Notes under the pieces: model-generated
Database searches by the model: none
The model's input: the letters and a program-made list of their open reading frames with translations, nothing else
What the model was told of the DNA's origin: nothing
Position numbers and translations under genes: made by a program
In this document: in pieces, positions 42,770-51,796 of the stretch
Layout: the number at the start of each line of letters is the position of its first letter
Numbering within the stretch: the stretch's first letter is position 1
DNA from: Flavobacterium sp. N1994
GTDB lineage: Bacteria; Bacteroidota; Bacteroidia; Flavobacteriales; Flavobacteriaceae
Assembly: GCF_025947145.1 (NCBI RefSeq)
Contig: NZ_CP109999.1
Coordinates: forward strand, 2,666,001-2,730,000
Direction of reading: 5' to 3'
DNA: 64,000 nt

Positions 42770-43654
42770 ATGAAAAAAACTTTACTCTTAATCGCATTTT
42801 TTACAACAATTATTTCAAGTGCTCAAAATTTAATTTCTCAAAATTTTGATGATATTACGACACTAGAACCAAGTGGTTGGATTTTTTCAAACCTAGCAAA
42901 TAACGTTGGAAGTACTACTTGGTTTCAAGGAACTGATACTGTTTTTGCTGCTAACAGCGGAGCAACAACTTCCTACATTGGAGCCAATTTCAATAGCATT
43001 ACGGGTTCGGGTAGAATAAGCACTTGGTTGTTTACACCTATGTTAACAGGATTGCAAAATGGTGATATTATTTCTTTTTATACTCGTACCACTATTAATC
43101 CAGCAACATATCCCGATAGATTAGAGCTAAGAATTAGCACAGAAGCAACAGAAGTTATGCCAAATGCCCCTAACAACGTTGGTAGTTTTACCACTTTGGC
43201 ATTATCAGTAAATCCTACCATGAATACAACCGATTATCCTGCAATATGGACACAATATTCTTATACAATTACGGGATTATCAGGGCCAACGGATTGCAGA
43301 ATCGCATTGCGTTATCATGTGCAACAAGGTGGGCCAACTGGTATAAATTCAAATTATATTGGGATTGATAATTTTTCTGTAGATAGACCAGCTCTTAATT
43401 CAAGAGATTTCTTTGCAAACAATTTCTCATTACAACCAAATCCAGTTAAAGATGTTTTTAATCTGACCGCAAAAAATAATGCAACAATTGATACTGTTTC
43501 CGTAATAGATATTAACGGAAGAATTGTAAAGGAAATGAAGTTTTCTAATATAGAGGCTGTTCAAATAAACATAGCTGATTTAAATGCTGGAGTTTATTTT
43601 GTTAAAGTAAAATCTGAATTAGGAGTTGGAACATCAAAAATTATTAAAAACTAA
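42770..43654 (+). CDS. Secreted protein with choice-of-anchor J-like and T9SS type A sorting domains
   Basis: A 294-residue secreted protein. The signal peptide reads MKKTLLLIAFFTTIISSAQ. The main domain resembles the cleaved-adhesin/choice-of-anchor J family (LISQNFDDITTLEPSGW, RISTWLFTPMLTGLQNG, ISFYTRTTI, YIGIDNFSVD). The last 75 residues are a type A sorting domain (FSLQPNPVKDVFNL, VSVIDINGRIVKEM, AGVYFVKVKSELG). It would be exported and perhaps anchored by the T9SS. It lies between hom and the metH riboswitch, with its own terminator, and is probably unrelated to methionine synthesis. Confidence 0.85.
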   Translation: MKKTLLLIAFFTTIISSAQNLISQNFDDITTLEPSGWIFSNLANNVGSTTWFQGTDTVFAANSGATTSYIGANFNSITGSGRISTWLFTPMLTGLQNGDIISFYTRTTINPATYPDRLELRISTEATEVMPNAPNNVGSFTTLALSVNPTMNTTDYPAIWTQYSYTITGLSGPTDCRIALRYHVQQGGPTGINSNYIGIDNFSVDRPALNSRDFFANNFSLQPNPVKDVFNLTAKNNATIDTVSVIDINGRIVKEMKFSNIEAVQINIADLNAGVYFVKVKSELGVGTSKIIKN

Positions 43655-43673
43655 ATTACATCAATTTTATTTT

Positions 43674-43705
43674 AAAAGGAGCATAGTTTTATGCTCCTTT
43701 TTTTA
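43674..43705 (+). terminator. Intrinsic terminator after the T9SS-substrate gene
   Basis: AAAAGGAGCATA pairs perfectly with TATGCTCCTTTT around GTTT, followed by a T-run. Confidence 0.92.
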
Positions 43706-43804
43706 TTACAACGATGTAGTTTTATTTTAGAACATATTTATAGATTTTTGTTGTAATTTTAAAAACTATGTCATTACTTTGCAGTGTTCATAAACTTATT
43801 GTTC

Positions 43805-43905
43805 GTTATCACGAAAGCTGGAGGGAATAGACCCGTTGAAAGCTTAGCAACCCTTTGCCAAAAGAAGGTGCTACATTCTATCCCAATTTATTGGGAGCAG
43901 ATAAC
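43805..43905 (+). ncRNA. SAM-I (S-box) riboswitch upstream of metH
   Basis: P1 is GTTATC (43805-43810) with GATAAC (43900-43905). Between them lie GGAGGGA (43820-43826), TGAAAGC, GCAACC (43847-43852) and GGTGCTA (43867-43873), in the order and spacing of SAM-I. P4 is TCCCAATTTATTGGGA. It precedes the split metH genes. No clear terminator follows, because a repeat element occupies the gap to the start codon; a second GATAAC at 43930 could compete in pairing. Gene control by SAM is known for the class; here it is inferred. Confidence 0.9.
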
Positions 43906-43946
43906 CCCGAGAATTCTTCTCAACTTTCTGATAACCTATAATACTG

Positions 43947-43973
43947 TCATGCTGAACTTGTTTCAGTATCTGA
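43947..43973. repeat. GCTGAACTTGTTTCAG-type dispersed repeat
   Basis: A short imperfect palindrome (CTGAA..TTCAG), which I recall as common between genes in Flavobacteriia. It abuts the larger repeat at 43972-44052. Confidence 0.5.
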
Positions 43974-44052
43974 GCGAATGGCTTGCGTGTTTTTGCAGTC
44001 CATATTCCCGCTTTCTGTGCTACATGGTAGCACTGCCAATCGGGGCTAATTA
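43972..44052 (-). repeat. Dispersed intergenic repeat, copy A (TAGCCCCGAT..AGCGGGAA family)
   Basis: Read on the minus strand, this starts TAATTAGCCCCGAT, contains CTACCATGTAGC and AAAGCGGGAA, and ends ATTCGCTC. It aligns end to end with 48773-48852 at roughly four identical bases in five. It sits between the SAM riboswitch and the metH start. Confidence 0.8.
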
Positions 44053-44079
44053 GTTATCCATTTTTGTAAAGAATAAGAA

Positions 44080-45069
44080 ATGTCAAAGATTCAACAAGCC
44101 ATACAAGAGAGAATCCTCGTGCTCGACGGAGCGATGGGAACCATGCTACAACGCAACAATTTCTCCGAAGAAGATTTTCGAGGAGAACGTTTCAAAGATT
44201 TTCCACATCCTCTAAAAGGCAACAACGATTTACTTTCTATTACCCAACCCGAAGCGGTAAAACAAGTGCATCGCTTGTATTTTCAAGCTGGAGCTGATAT
44301 TGTTGAAACCAATACGTTTTCAGGAACTACTATTGGTATGGCCGATTATCACTTAGAAGATTTGGTTTATGAACTCAACTATGAATCTGCAAAAATTGCT
44401 CGAGAAGTAGCTGACGAATTTACTGATAGACCTCGTTTTGTAGCAGGTTCCATAGGGCCAACTAATAGAACCGCTAGTATGTCGCCAGATGTTAACGACC
44501 CTGGATTTCGTGCCGTGACTTTTGACGATTTACGAATAGCTTACAAACAACAAGTAGAAGCCCTTATCGATGGTGGTGTCGACGTACTTTTAGTAGAAAC
44601 TATTTTCGATACACTAAACGCAAAAGCGGCGTTATTCGCCATAGAAGAAGTAAAAGAAGAACGCAATCTTGATATTCCCGTGATGGTTTCTGGAACGATT
44701 ACCGATGCTTCAGGAAGAACACTTTCAGGACAAACCGTAGAAGCATTTCTAATTTCAATTGCCCACATCGATTTACTAAGTATCGGATTTAATTGCGCCT
44801 TAGGTGCTGATCAATTGAAACCGTATTTAAAAAGATTAGCTCACAATACACAACTCAATATTTCAGCACATCCCAATGCAGGTTTGCCTAATGCTTTCGG
44901 TCAATACGACCAAACCCCGGAAGAAATGCAAGGGTTAATTAAGGAATATTTACAAGATAATTTAATCAACATCATTGGTGGTTGCTGCGGCACCACTCCA
45001 GAGCATATAAAGGCCATTGCAGAAGTAGCTGCAGAATTTAAACCGAGAACTATTTTAGAAAACGCATAA
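44080..45069 (+). CDS. metH: Methionine synthase, homocysteine-binding half (MetH N-terminal module)
   Basis: A 329-residue stand-alone homocysteine S-methyltransferase domain, equal to the first module of cobalamin-dependent MetH. It starts [20 protein letters not shown] and has [47 protein letters not shown], and the zinc-binding cysteines in [12 protein letters not shown] and [11 protein letters not shown]. The remaining modules are encoded by the next gene 59 bases on. The split form is common in Flavobacteriia. It lies under the SAM riboswitch. Confidence 0.93.
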   Translation: MSKIQQAIQERILVLDGAMGTMLQRNNFSEEDFRGERFKDFPHPLKGNNDLLSITQPEAVKQVHRLYFQAGADIVETNTFSGTTIGMADYHLEDLVYELNYESAKIAREVADEFTDRPRFVAGSIGPTNRTASMSPDVNDPGFRAVTFDDLRIAYKQQVEALIDGGVDVLLVETIFDTLNAKAALFAIEEVKEERNLDIPVMVSGTITDASGRTLSGQTVEAFLISIAHIDLLSIGFNCALGADQLKPYLKRLAHNTQLNISAHPNAGLPNAFGQYDQTPEEMQGLIKEYLQDNLINIIGGCCGTTPEHIKAIAEVAAEFKPRTILENA

Positions 45070-45128
45070 TAAAAAACAACCACGAATTAAATTTGTGATA
45101 ATTGGTGCAATTCGTGGCAAAAACAAAA

Positions 45129-47789
45129 ATGGCAGAAACAAAATACTTAAAACTATCCGGATTAGAACCATTAATAGTTACTCCGGAATCAAACTTTATA
45201 AACGTAGGAGAACGAACGAATGTAACAGGCTCGCGTAAATTTTTGCGTTTAATTAAAGAGGAGAAATACGAAGAAGCCCTTGATATTGCGCGCAACCAAG
45301 TAGAAGGAGGCGCACAAATCATCGATATTAATATGGATGAAGGAATGTTGGATGGTGTGTATGCTATGACCAAATTCCTAAACTTAATTGCAGCCGAACC
45401 AGATATTGCTCGAGTTCCAGTAATGGTGGATAGCTCCAAATGGGAAATCATCGAAGCGGGTCTGAAAGTGATTCAAGGAAAAGGGGTTGTGAATTCGATT
45501 TCTCTTAAAGAAGGAAAAGAAGCATTCGTGCATCATGCCAAATTGATAAAAAGATACGGAGCTGCTGTAATCGTAATGGCTTTTGATGAAGACGGTCAGG
45601 CCGATAATTACGAAAGAAGAATCGAAATCTGTAAAAGGAGTTACGATATTCTGGTAAATGAAGTGCATTTTCCAGCTGAGGATATCATCTTCGATCCGAA
45701 TATTTTTCCAGTCGCCACCGGAATGGAAGAACACAAACTAAACGCTTTAGATTTCTTCAGAGCCACCAAATGGATTCGTGAAAATCTTCCTTATGCCGGA
45801 GTTTCTGGCGGAGTAAGTAATGTTTCGTTTTCTTTCCGCGGTAACGACAAAGTACGTGAAGCAATGCACTCAGCGTTCCTATATCATGCTATTAAAAACG
45901 GAATGACGATGGGAATTGTAAATCCAGAAATGCTAGAGATTTATGACGAAATCGATCCAATTTTATTGGAACATGTAGAAGATGTTTTGTTGAATAGAAG
46001 AGAAGATGCCACTGAAAGATTATTGGATTTAGCAGAAAGTTTCAAAGGCGATTTTAAAGTCAATGAAAAAGCAATTCAAGAATGGAGAAACGGTTCGGTT
46101 CAAGATAGATTGACACATTCTTTAGTAAAAGGAATTGACGAATTTATAGAAATAGATGTTGAAGAAGCCAGAGCTACTTCTGAAAAAGCTATCGATGTTA
46201 TCGAAATTAACTTAATGGCTGGAATGAACGTTGTTGGTGATTTATTTGGAAGCGGAAAAATGTTCTTGCCTCAAGTAGTAAAATCAGCTCGTGTGATGAA
46301 AAAAGCAGTAGCCTATTTATTGCCCTTCATCGAAGCACAAAAAGACGGAAAATCTTCCTCGGCCGGAAAAGTGTTGATGGCAACGGTAAAAGGTGATGTG
46401 CACGATATCGGGAAAAATATTGTAGCGGTAGTTTTAGGTTGCAACAATTTTGAAATCATCGATTTGGGTGTAATGGTGCCACCTGAAAAAATTATAGCGG
46501 CAGCTATTGAACACAATGTAGATATCATTGGACTTAGCGGATTAATTACGCCATCGCTAGACGAAATGGTGTATTTAGCCAAAGAAATGGACAAACTCAA
46601 TATCAAAATTCCGATTATGATTGGTGGAGCAACCACTTCTCGAGCTCACACAGCTGTGAAAATTGCACCAGAATATAAGGAAACCGTAGTTCATGTTAAC
46701 GATGCTTCACGTGCCGTAACAGTAGCTAGCAATCTGCTTCAGGCTGAAACTAAAGTGGAATACGCTAAAACCGTTCGTGCTGAGTATGACAAATTACGCG
46801 ATGGATATTTGAATAGAAGTCGGGATAAAAATTATTTGTCAATTGAAGACGCTCGTAAAAATAAATTGCAATTAGATTGGGATAATTTCAGTCCAGTTAA
46901 ACCAAATTTCATCGGAACCAAAACTGTTGAAATAGAACTGTCTGAATTAGTTGATTTCATTGACTGGACACCGTTTTTTAGTTCGTGGGAATTATATGGG
47001 AAATATCCAGCGATTTTGACGGATGAAGTTGTGGGAGAACAAGCCACTGCTTTATTTGCCGATGCTCAAAAAATGTTAGCTCAAATCGTTTCCGAAAAGT
47101 GGCTGACTGCGAAAGGTATTCTAGGAATTTTTCCAGCGAATACTGTAAATGATGATGATATTGAAATTCAAGGAACAAATTACAAGTTTCTGACTTTACG
47201 GCAACAATCTCAAAAAACAGCTGGAGCTCCAAACATTGCTTTAGCGGATTTTGTTACTCCAAAAGACAACGGAAAGCAAGATTACATCGGATGTTTTTGT
47301 GTAACGACAGGATTTGGTGTTGACGAAAAAGCATCCGAATTTGAAAAGCAATTAGACGATTATAATTCGATTTTAGTGAAAGCATTAGGTGATAGATTAG
47401 CCGAAGCCTTTGCGGAATATTTACACTTGAAAGTCCGAAAAGAAATCTGGGGCTATGCTTCGGATGAAAGCTTGAGCAATCAGGATTTAATTGAGGAAGA
47501 ATACAAAGGAATACGCCCGGCACCAGGCTATCCAGCTTGTCCTGACCATTTAGAAAAACCAACGATTTGGAAATTATTAAATGTAGAACAAGAAATCGGA
47601 GTGCGATTAACCGAAAGCATGGCGATGTGGCCCGCATCATCAGTATCAGGATATTATTTTGCCAATCCAGAGAGTAAGTATTTCGGACTCGGGAAAATTA
47701 AAGAAGACCAAGTAATAGATTACGCCAAAAGAAGAGGCATTTCGACAGAAACCGCTACAAAATGGCTTAACCCCAATATAGCAGATTAA
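45129..47789 (+). CDS. metH: Methionine synthase, folate-, cobalamin- and reactivation-domain half
   Basis: An 886-residue protein with the second to fourth modules of MetH. The order is: pterin-binding domain ([66 protein letters not shown]); cobalamin cap and binding domain with the His motif [18 protein letters not shown]; and a C-terminal SAM-binding reactivation domain ([27 protein letters not shown]). The start at 45129 (MAETKYLKL) is preferred to an in-frame ATG at 45102. It works with the 44080-45069 protein to methylate homocysteine from methyl-THF supplied by MetF. Confidence 0.95.
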   Translation: MAETKYLKLSGLEPLIVTPESNFINVGERTNVTGSRKFLRLIKEEKYEEALDIARNQVEGGAQIIDINMDEGMLDGVYAMTKFLNLIAAEPDIARVPVMVDSSKWEIIEAGLKVIQGKGVVNSISLKEGKEAFVHHAKLIKRYGAAVIVMAFDEDGQADNYERRIEICKRSYDILVNEVHFPAEDIIFDPNIFPVATGMEEHKLNALDFFRATKWIRENLPYAGVSGGVSNVSFSFRGNDKVREAMHSAFLYHAIKNGMTMGIVNPEMLEIYDEIDPILLEHVEDVLLNRREDATERLLDLAESFKGDFKVNEKAIQEWRNGSVQDRLTHSLVKGIDEFIEIDVEEARATSEKAIDVIEINLMAGMNVVGDLFGSGKMFLPQVVKSARVMKKAVAYLLPFIEAQKDGKSSSAGKVLMATVKGDVHDIGKNIVAVVLGCNNFEIIDLGVMVPPEKIIAAAIEHNVDIIGLSGLITPSLDEMVYLAKEMDKLNIKIPIMIGGATTSRAHTAVKIAPEYKETVVHVNDASRAVTVASNLLQAETKVEYAKTVRAEYDKLRDGYLNRSRDKNYLSIEDARKNKLQLDWDNFSPVKPNFIGTKTVEIELSELVDFIDWTPFFSSWELYGKYPAILTDEVVGEQATALFADAQKMLAQIVSEKWLTAKGILGIFPANTVNDDDIEIQGTNYKFLTLRQQSQKTAGAPNIALADFVTPKDNGKQDYIGCFCVTTGFGVDEKASEFEKQLDDYNSILVKALGDRLAEAFAEYLHLKVRKEIWGYASDESLSNQDLIEEEYKGIRPAPGYPACPDHLEKPTIWKLLNVEQEIGVRLTESMAMWPASSVSGYYFANPESKYFGLGKIKEDQVIDYAKRRGISTETATKWLNPNIAD

Positions 47790-47790
47790 G

Positions 47791-48747
47791 ATGAAAGTAA
47801 CCCAACATATAGAAAACGCCAACGGAAAACCATTGTTTTCGTTTGAAATTTTACCGCCTTTAAAAGGACAAAATATTCAGTCTATTTTTGATAGTATTGA
47901 TCCGTTAATGGAATTCAATCCGCCGTTTATTGATGTTACCTATCACCGTGAGGAATACGAGTATAAAGAATTACCCAACGGATTATTACAAAAGAAAATT
48001 GTAAAAAAGCGTCCAGGAACAGTTGGTATTTGTGCTGGTATTCAGAATAAATACAATGTCGATGCGATTCCACATATTTTGTGTGGCGGTTTTACCAAAG
48101 AAGATACTGAAAACTTATTGATTGATTTAGATTTCCTTGGAATAGATAATGTTGTGGCGCTTCGTGGTGATGCTTTGAAAACAGAAACCTATTTTCATCC
48201 TGAGAAAGAAGGGAATGAGTATGCTACCGATTTGGTGTTGCAAGTAAGCAATCTGAATAACGGAATTTATTTAGATGAAGATTTAAAGAATTCGGCTCAA
48301 ACTAACTTTTGTATTGGTGTGGCTGGTTATCCGGAGAAACATATGGAAGCACCAAGTTTGGACAGTGATATTCATTTCTTAAAGCAAAAAATCAAAAACG
48401 GAGCGGATTATATCATCACTCAGATGTTTTTTGACAATCAAAAATACTTTGATTATGTGTCCAAAGTGCGTGCGGCTGGAATCACAGTTCCAATTATACC
48501 TGGATTGAAACCTATCGCAACCAAGAAGCAACTGAATTTGATTCCGCATCGTTTTAGTTTAGAATTGCCAGATGATTTGATTATGGCCGTTGTTAAAGCC
48601 AAAGACAACGATGCTGTAAAACAAATTGGTATAGAATGGTGTATTCAACAGAGTAAGGAATTAGTGGCTGCCGGAATTCCGGTGTTACATTACTATTCTA
48701 TGGGAAAAGCCGAGAATATTAAAGCCATTGCTTCTACTGTTTTTTAA
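47791..48747 (+). CDS. metF: Methylenetetrahydrofolate reductase
   Basis: FAD enzyme that reduces methylene-THF to methyl-THF, the methyl donor for MetH. The 318-residue protein shows FSFEILPPLKGQNIQSIFD, FIDVTYHREEY, VGICAGIQNKYNVDAIPH, NVVALRGDAL, KIKNGADYIITQMFFDNQKY and PIIPGLKPI. It begins one base after the metH stop, so the metH-metH-metF operon under the SAM riboswitch is complete. Confidence 0.95.
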   Translation: MKVTQHIENANGKPLFSFEILPPLKGQNIQSIFDSIDPLMEFNPPFIDVTYHREEYEYKELPNGLLQKKIVKKRPGTVGICAGIQNKYNVDAIPHILCGGFTKEDTENLLIDLDFLGIDNVVALRGDALKTETYFHPEKEGNEYATDLVLQVSNLNNGIYLDEDLKNSAQTNFCIGVAGYPEKHMEAPSLDSDIHFLKQKIKNGADYIITQMFFDNQKYFDYVSKVRAAGITVPIIPGLKPIATKKQLNLIPHRFSLELPDDLIMAVVKAKDNDAVKQIGIEWCIQQSKELVAAGIPVLHYYSMGKAENIKAIASTVF

Positions 48748-48772
48748 AATTATTTTCACAAAAGACAAATCC

Positions 48773-48852
48773 TAACTAGCCCCGATGGGAGTGGCTACCG
48801 TGTAGCGCGGACAGCGGGAACATGGCTGACAAAAATGCCCAAACGCTTCGCT
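48773..48852 (+). repeat. Dispersed intergenic repeat, copy B
   Basis: Starts TAACTAGCCCCGAT, contains GGCTACCGTGTAGC and ACAGCGGGAA, and ends CGCTTCGCTC. It is the second copy of the family at 43972-44052, in opposite orientation. Together the two copies bracket metH-metF. Confidence 0.8.
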
Positions 48853-48894
48853 CCTAAAGATATTCGATTATATTTGTGCGTTTTAATTTTTAGG

Positions 48895-49983
48895 ATGAGG
48901 CATTTTTTCTACTTTATTGTATTGTTTTCGGGAGTTGTTTGTGCTCAGCATAAAAACACTTTTGCAGTTGAGGTGGCTACTTTGCGAGGGAATGTTTTAC
49001 CGCATAGGGAAGACATGTATAACTTGATTAATGGGCATCCAGAAGGTGTTGTGGTTAGTTTTTTAGTTAAAACTCACGGAGCAAAAGATTGGCATAAAAT
49101 TTATGGTTTCCCAGATTATGGGGCTTTTTTCTTGTATCAGGATTTTAAAAGTCAGCCTCTTGGACTATGTTATTCTGTGGGAGGATTTTACGACTTTTAT
49201 TTTTTAAAAAGACATTTGCAACTGCGATTATCACAAGGGATTGCCTATGCAACGAATCCGTATGACAAGGTTAACAATAGTATTAACAAGGCTTTTGGCA
49301 CCGAAATTTTAGATAACACCAATATTGGGTTGAGTTATGATAACCAAAAGTTGTTTAATCACATCGGGTTTCATGCGGGGCTTATGTTTACACATTATTC
49401 TAATGGTAGAGTGAAAACGCCTAATAGCGGGATTAATACTTATATGCTGAACGTTGGATTAAATTATAATTTCGAAAACGAAAAAGCCATTCAGAATGAC
49501 ACGGCTCTGGTAAAAAAATCCTATCGAGAACCTATTAAATACAATTTTGTTTTTAGAACTGGAGTTAATGAAAGTCCAATAATCAGAAGCGGACAACAGC
49601 CTTTTTACCATCTTGGATTTTATACTGATAAGCGTTTTAATAGGAAGTCGGCTTTACAACTTGGAGCAGATTTGTTTTTGACGTATTCCTTTAAAGATTA
49701 TATTAAATATTATTCGGTGGCTTATCCTGAAAAGAATATTGACCCTAACACCGATTATAAACGAGTAGGAATTTTTGTGGGTTATGAACTTTTTGTCAAT
49801 AGGATTTCACTTGAAGCTCAGTTAGGATATTATGTTTATGAGCCTTTTAAAAATGATATTCCGGTTTATGACCGAGTGGGTATGAAGTATTATATCACTG
49901 ATAAAGTATTCGGAAGTTTTACAATAAAGACCCATATGTTTTTGGCGGAAGCTTTAGAGTTTGGTATTGGTGTTAGATTATAA
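48895..49983 (+). CDS. Acyloxyacyl hydrolase / lipid A 3-O-deacylase-related (PagL-like) protein
   Basis: A 362-residue outer-membrane protein. The signal peptide RHFFYFIVLFSGVVCAQ sets the start at 48895, because an in-frame ATG at 48835 lies in the repeat. GLMFTHYSNGRVKTPNSGIN carries the His-x-Ser pattern of the PagL active site, inside a barrel-like domain (NIGLSYDNQKLFNHIGFHAG, NTYMLNVGLNYNF). PagL removes a 3-O-acyl chain from lipid A; here the activity is inferred. A TATATTTG element occurs just upstream (about 48868-48876). A second barrel-like half (residues about 220-362) extends beyond simple PagL. Confidence 0.72.
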   Translation: MRHFFYFIVLFSGVVCAQHKNTFAVEVATLRGNVLPHREDMYNLINGHPEGVVVSFLVKTHGAKDWHKIYGFPDYGAFFLYQDFKSQPLGLCYSVGGFYDFYFLKRHLQLRLSQGIAYATNPYDKVNNSINKAFGTEILDNTNIGLSYDNQKLFNHIGFHAGLMFTHYSNGRVKTPNSGINTYMLNVGLNYNFENEKAIQNDTALVKKSYREPIKYNFVFRTGVNESPIIRSGQQPFYHLGFYTDKRFNRKSALQLGADLFLTYSFKDYIKYYSVAYPEKNIDPNTDYKRVGIFVGYELFVNRISLEAQLGYYVYEPFKNDIPVYDRVGMKYYITDKVFGSFTIKTHMFLAEALEFGIGVRL

Positions 49984-49993
49984 AATAAAAGAG

Positions 49994-50743
49994 ATGAAAA
50001 AGTTTTTGTTATCTATAGTGCTACTAATGGTTTTTAACTCATGTGAAAAACCTAGCGATTGTGTGGAGAGTAACGGAGCTATTATTACTAAGGATGTTCC
50101 AGTGTTGCCCTTTAAAAAAATTAAAGTTTATCGCGGAATTGAAGTTGTAATTACAGAAGGAACAGAGTATAAAGTTCAGATTCAAGCTGGAGAAAACTTC
50201 ATTGACAATATTGGCGTGCAACAAAATGGGGACCAACTGATTTTTAAAGATGACACCAGTTGCAATTGGGTGAGAGCTTATGGAACCACAAAAATTTTGG
50301 TAACAACACCAACGCTAGAAGAAGTATATTCTAAAACAGATAGAAATATTAGTTCAAATGGGGTTTTGACTTTCCCAAATTTAATTTTTATCTCTTTTGA
50401 TAAAGATGCCGATGGTGAAGCTGGAGCAGGAATAGGTGATTTTACTTTGAATATTAATAATCAATCGTTGACTATTGCAAATAATAATGTGTCGCGATTT
50501 TACTTGACAGGTCAAACCAATACGGCTAATTTTAATTTCTATTTTGGAGACGGACGGATTGAGGCTCAAAATTTAATTGCTCAAAATATTGTAGTCTATC
50601 ATCGAGGTTCTAACGATATGATTGTAAACCCAATTCAAAGCATAACCGGGACTATGAATAGTACGGGTAATATTATGTTAAAGCATATACCGCCAATTGT
50701 TAATGTCCAACAATTGTTTTATGGACATGTAGTATATCCATAA
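49994..50743 (+). CDS. GIN-domain (DUF2807) lipoprotein
   Basis: A 249-residue putative lipoprotein: FLLSIVLLMVFNSC gives a lipobox with Cys. The body is a right-handed beta-helix-like GIN/DUF2807 domain (FKKIKVYRGIEVVITEGTEY, VQIQAGENFIDNIGVQQNGD, TTKILVTTPTLEEVYSK, NIMLKHIPPIVN). The start at 49994 is chosen for the lipoprotein signal; an upstream in-frame start at 49961 lies inside the previous gene. It follows the PagL-like gene by 10 bases. Function unknown. Confidence 0.8.
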   Translation: MKKFLLSIVLLMVFNSCEKPSDCVESNGAIITKDVPVLPFKKIKVYRGIEVVITEGTEYKVQIQAGENFIDNIGVQQNGDQLIFKDDTSCNWVRAYGTTKILVTTPTLEEVYSKTDRNISSNGVLTFPNLIFISFDKDADGEAGAGIGDFTLNINNQSLTIANNNVSRFYLTGQTNTANFNFYFGDGRIEAQNLIAQNIVVYHRGSNDMIVNPIQSITGTMNSTGNIMLKHIPPIVNVQQLFYGHVVYP

Positions 50744-50746
50744 AAA

Positions 50747-50770
50747 AAATCCCGATGATTCGGGATTTTT
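50747..50770. terminator. Bidirectional terminator between the GIN-protein gene and gldA
   Basis: AAATCCCGA pairs with TCGGGATTT around TGAT, flanked by A- and T-runs. It separates two convergent genes. Confidence 0.92.
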
Positions 50771-50774
50771 TGTT

Positions 50775-51677
50775 TTATTGCTGTTTTGTTTTTTCTCTGA
50801 AAATCTGTTCTAAATTTTTGCTCTTTAAACTGATTTGAAGTGTTTTTAAACCGTTTTCCTGTGCAAAATCAAACACTTTTGGACGCATATCTTCTTCTGT
50901 ATTGAAGGTTAAAACCCAAAGATTGTCACTGGTGTTTTTATAAGTTTTGATGTTAGGTAAATTAGCTAATAAACTTTCAGCAATAGCTTTGTCAAATTCT
51001 ACTTCGATGATTTGTTCTTTTTCTTCTGAAACTAATTTGTCTAATTTTTTATCGGTCACAATTTTACCATTATCAATGATGATGACGCGATCGCAAATGG
51101 CTTCCACTTCCTGCATAATGTGTGTGGATAGAAAAACCGTTTTGTCTTTTCCAACATTCTTAATAACATTTCGGATTTCCACTAATTGATTTGGGTCAAG
51201 TCCTGTTGTTGGTTCATCTAAAATTAACACATCAGGATTATGAAGCAAAGCCGTTGCCAATCCAACACGTTGACGGAATCCTTTAGATAATTGTCCAATT
51301 TTTTTATGACTTTCTGGAGATAGACCAGTAAGTTGAATTACTTCTTCTATTCGGGATTTAGCCACTTTATATACATCCGCATTGAAAGCCAAATATTCTC
51401 TAACATACAAATCCAAATACAACGGATTGTGTTCTGGTAAATAGCCAACAGAAAGTTGCACTGCTTTTTGGTTTTCAGCAACATCACTTCCATTTACAGT
51501 CGCAGTTCCTTCATCAGCATTGATAAAGGTGGTCAAAATTTTCATTAAAGTTGATTTTCCAGCACCATTCGGCCCAAGAAAACCAACGATTTCTCCTTTT
51601 TTTACTGAAAAAGAAACATTGTCTAATGCTTTCTGAGCACCATAACTTTTCGAAATATTTTGAACTTCTATTGACAT
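50775..51677 (-). CDS. gldA: Gliding motility ABC transporter ATP-binding protein GldA
   Basis: The ATPase of the GldA-GldF-GldG transporter linked to gliding motility in Flavobacterium. The 300-residue protein has Walker A GFLGPNGAGKSTLMKIL, a Q-loop region with VGYLPEHNPLYLDLYVREYL, the signature region QLSKGFRQRVGLATAL, Walker B VLILDEPTTGLDPNQ and the H-loop LSTHIMQEVEAICD. The roughly 80-residue C-terminal extension (IIEVEFDKAIAESLL, KNLEQIFREKTKQ) is typical of the family. The partner genes gldFG are not in the window. A TACATTTG element lies 18 bases upstream. Confidence 0.88.
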   Translation of the reverse strand: MSIEVQNISKSYGAQKALDNVSFSVKKGEIVGFLGPNGAGKSTLMKILTTFINADEGTATVNGSDVAENQKAVQLSVGYLPEHNPLYLDLYVREYLAFNADVYKVAKSRIEEVIQLTGLSPESHKKIGQLSKGFRQRVGLATALLHNPDVLILDEPTTGLDPNQLVEIRNVIKNVGKDKTVFLSTHIMQEVEAICDRVIIIDNGKIVTDKKLDKLVSEEKEQIIEVEFDKAIAESLLANLPNIKTYKNTSDNLWVLTFNTEEDMRPKVFDFAQENGLKTLQISLKSKNLEQIFREKTKQQ

Positions 51678-51694
51678 AACTGAACTATTTGAAG

Positions 51695-51702
51695 CAAATG
51701 TA
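51695..51702 (-). promoter_or_regulatory. TAnnTTTG promoter -7 element for gldA
   Basis: The minus strand reads TACATTTG, 18 bases upstream of the gldA ATG. Confidence 0.6.
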
Positions 51703-51796
51703 AATAGAAAAAATATTGATTTATTATTTTTTAAGATTACTATAGTTGTTTTTATTTAAAATTTGATTTTTATATTTACACAAAACACTATAAAGT

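Noticed and set aside
43784..44053. 89-codon ORF upstream of metH
   Set aside because: It spans the SAM-I riboswitch and the repeat element; both explain the sequence better and the translation looks like no protein.
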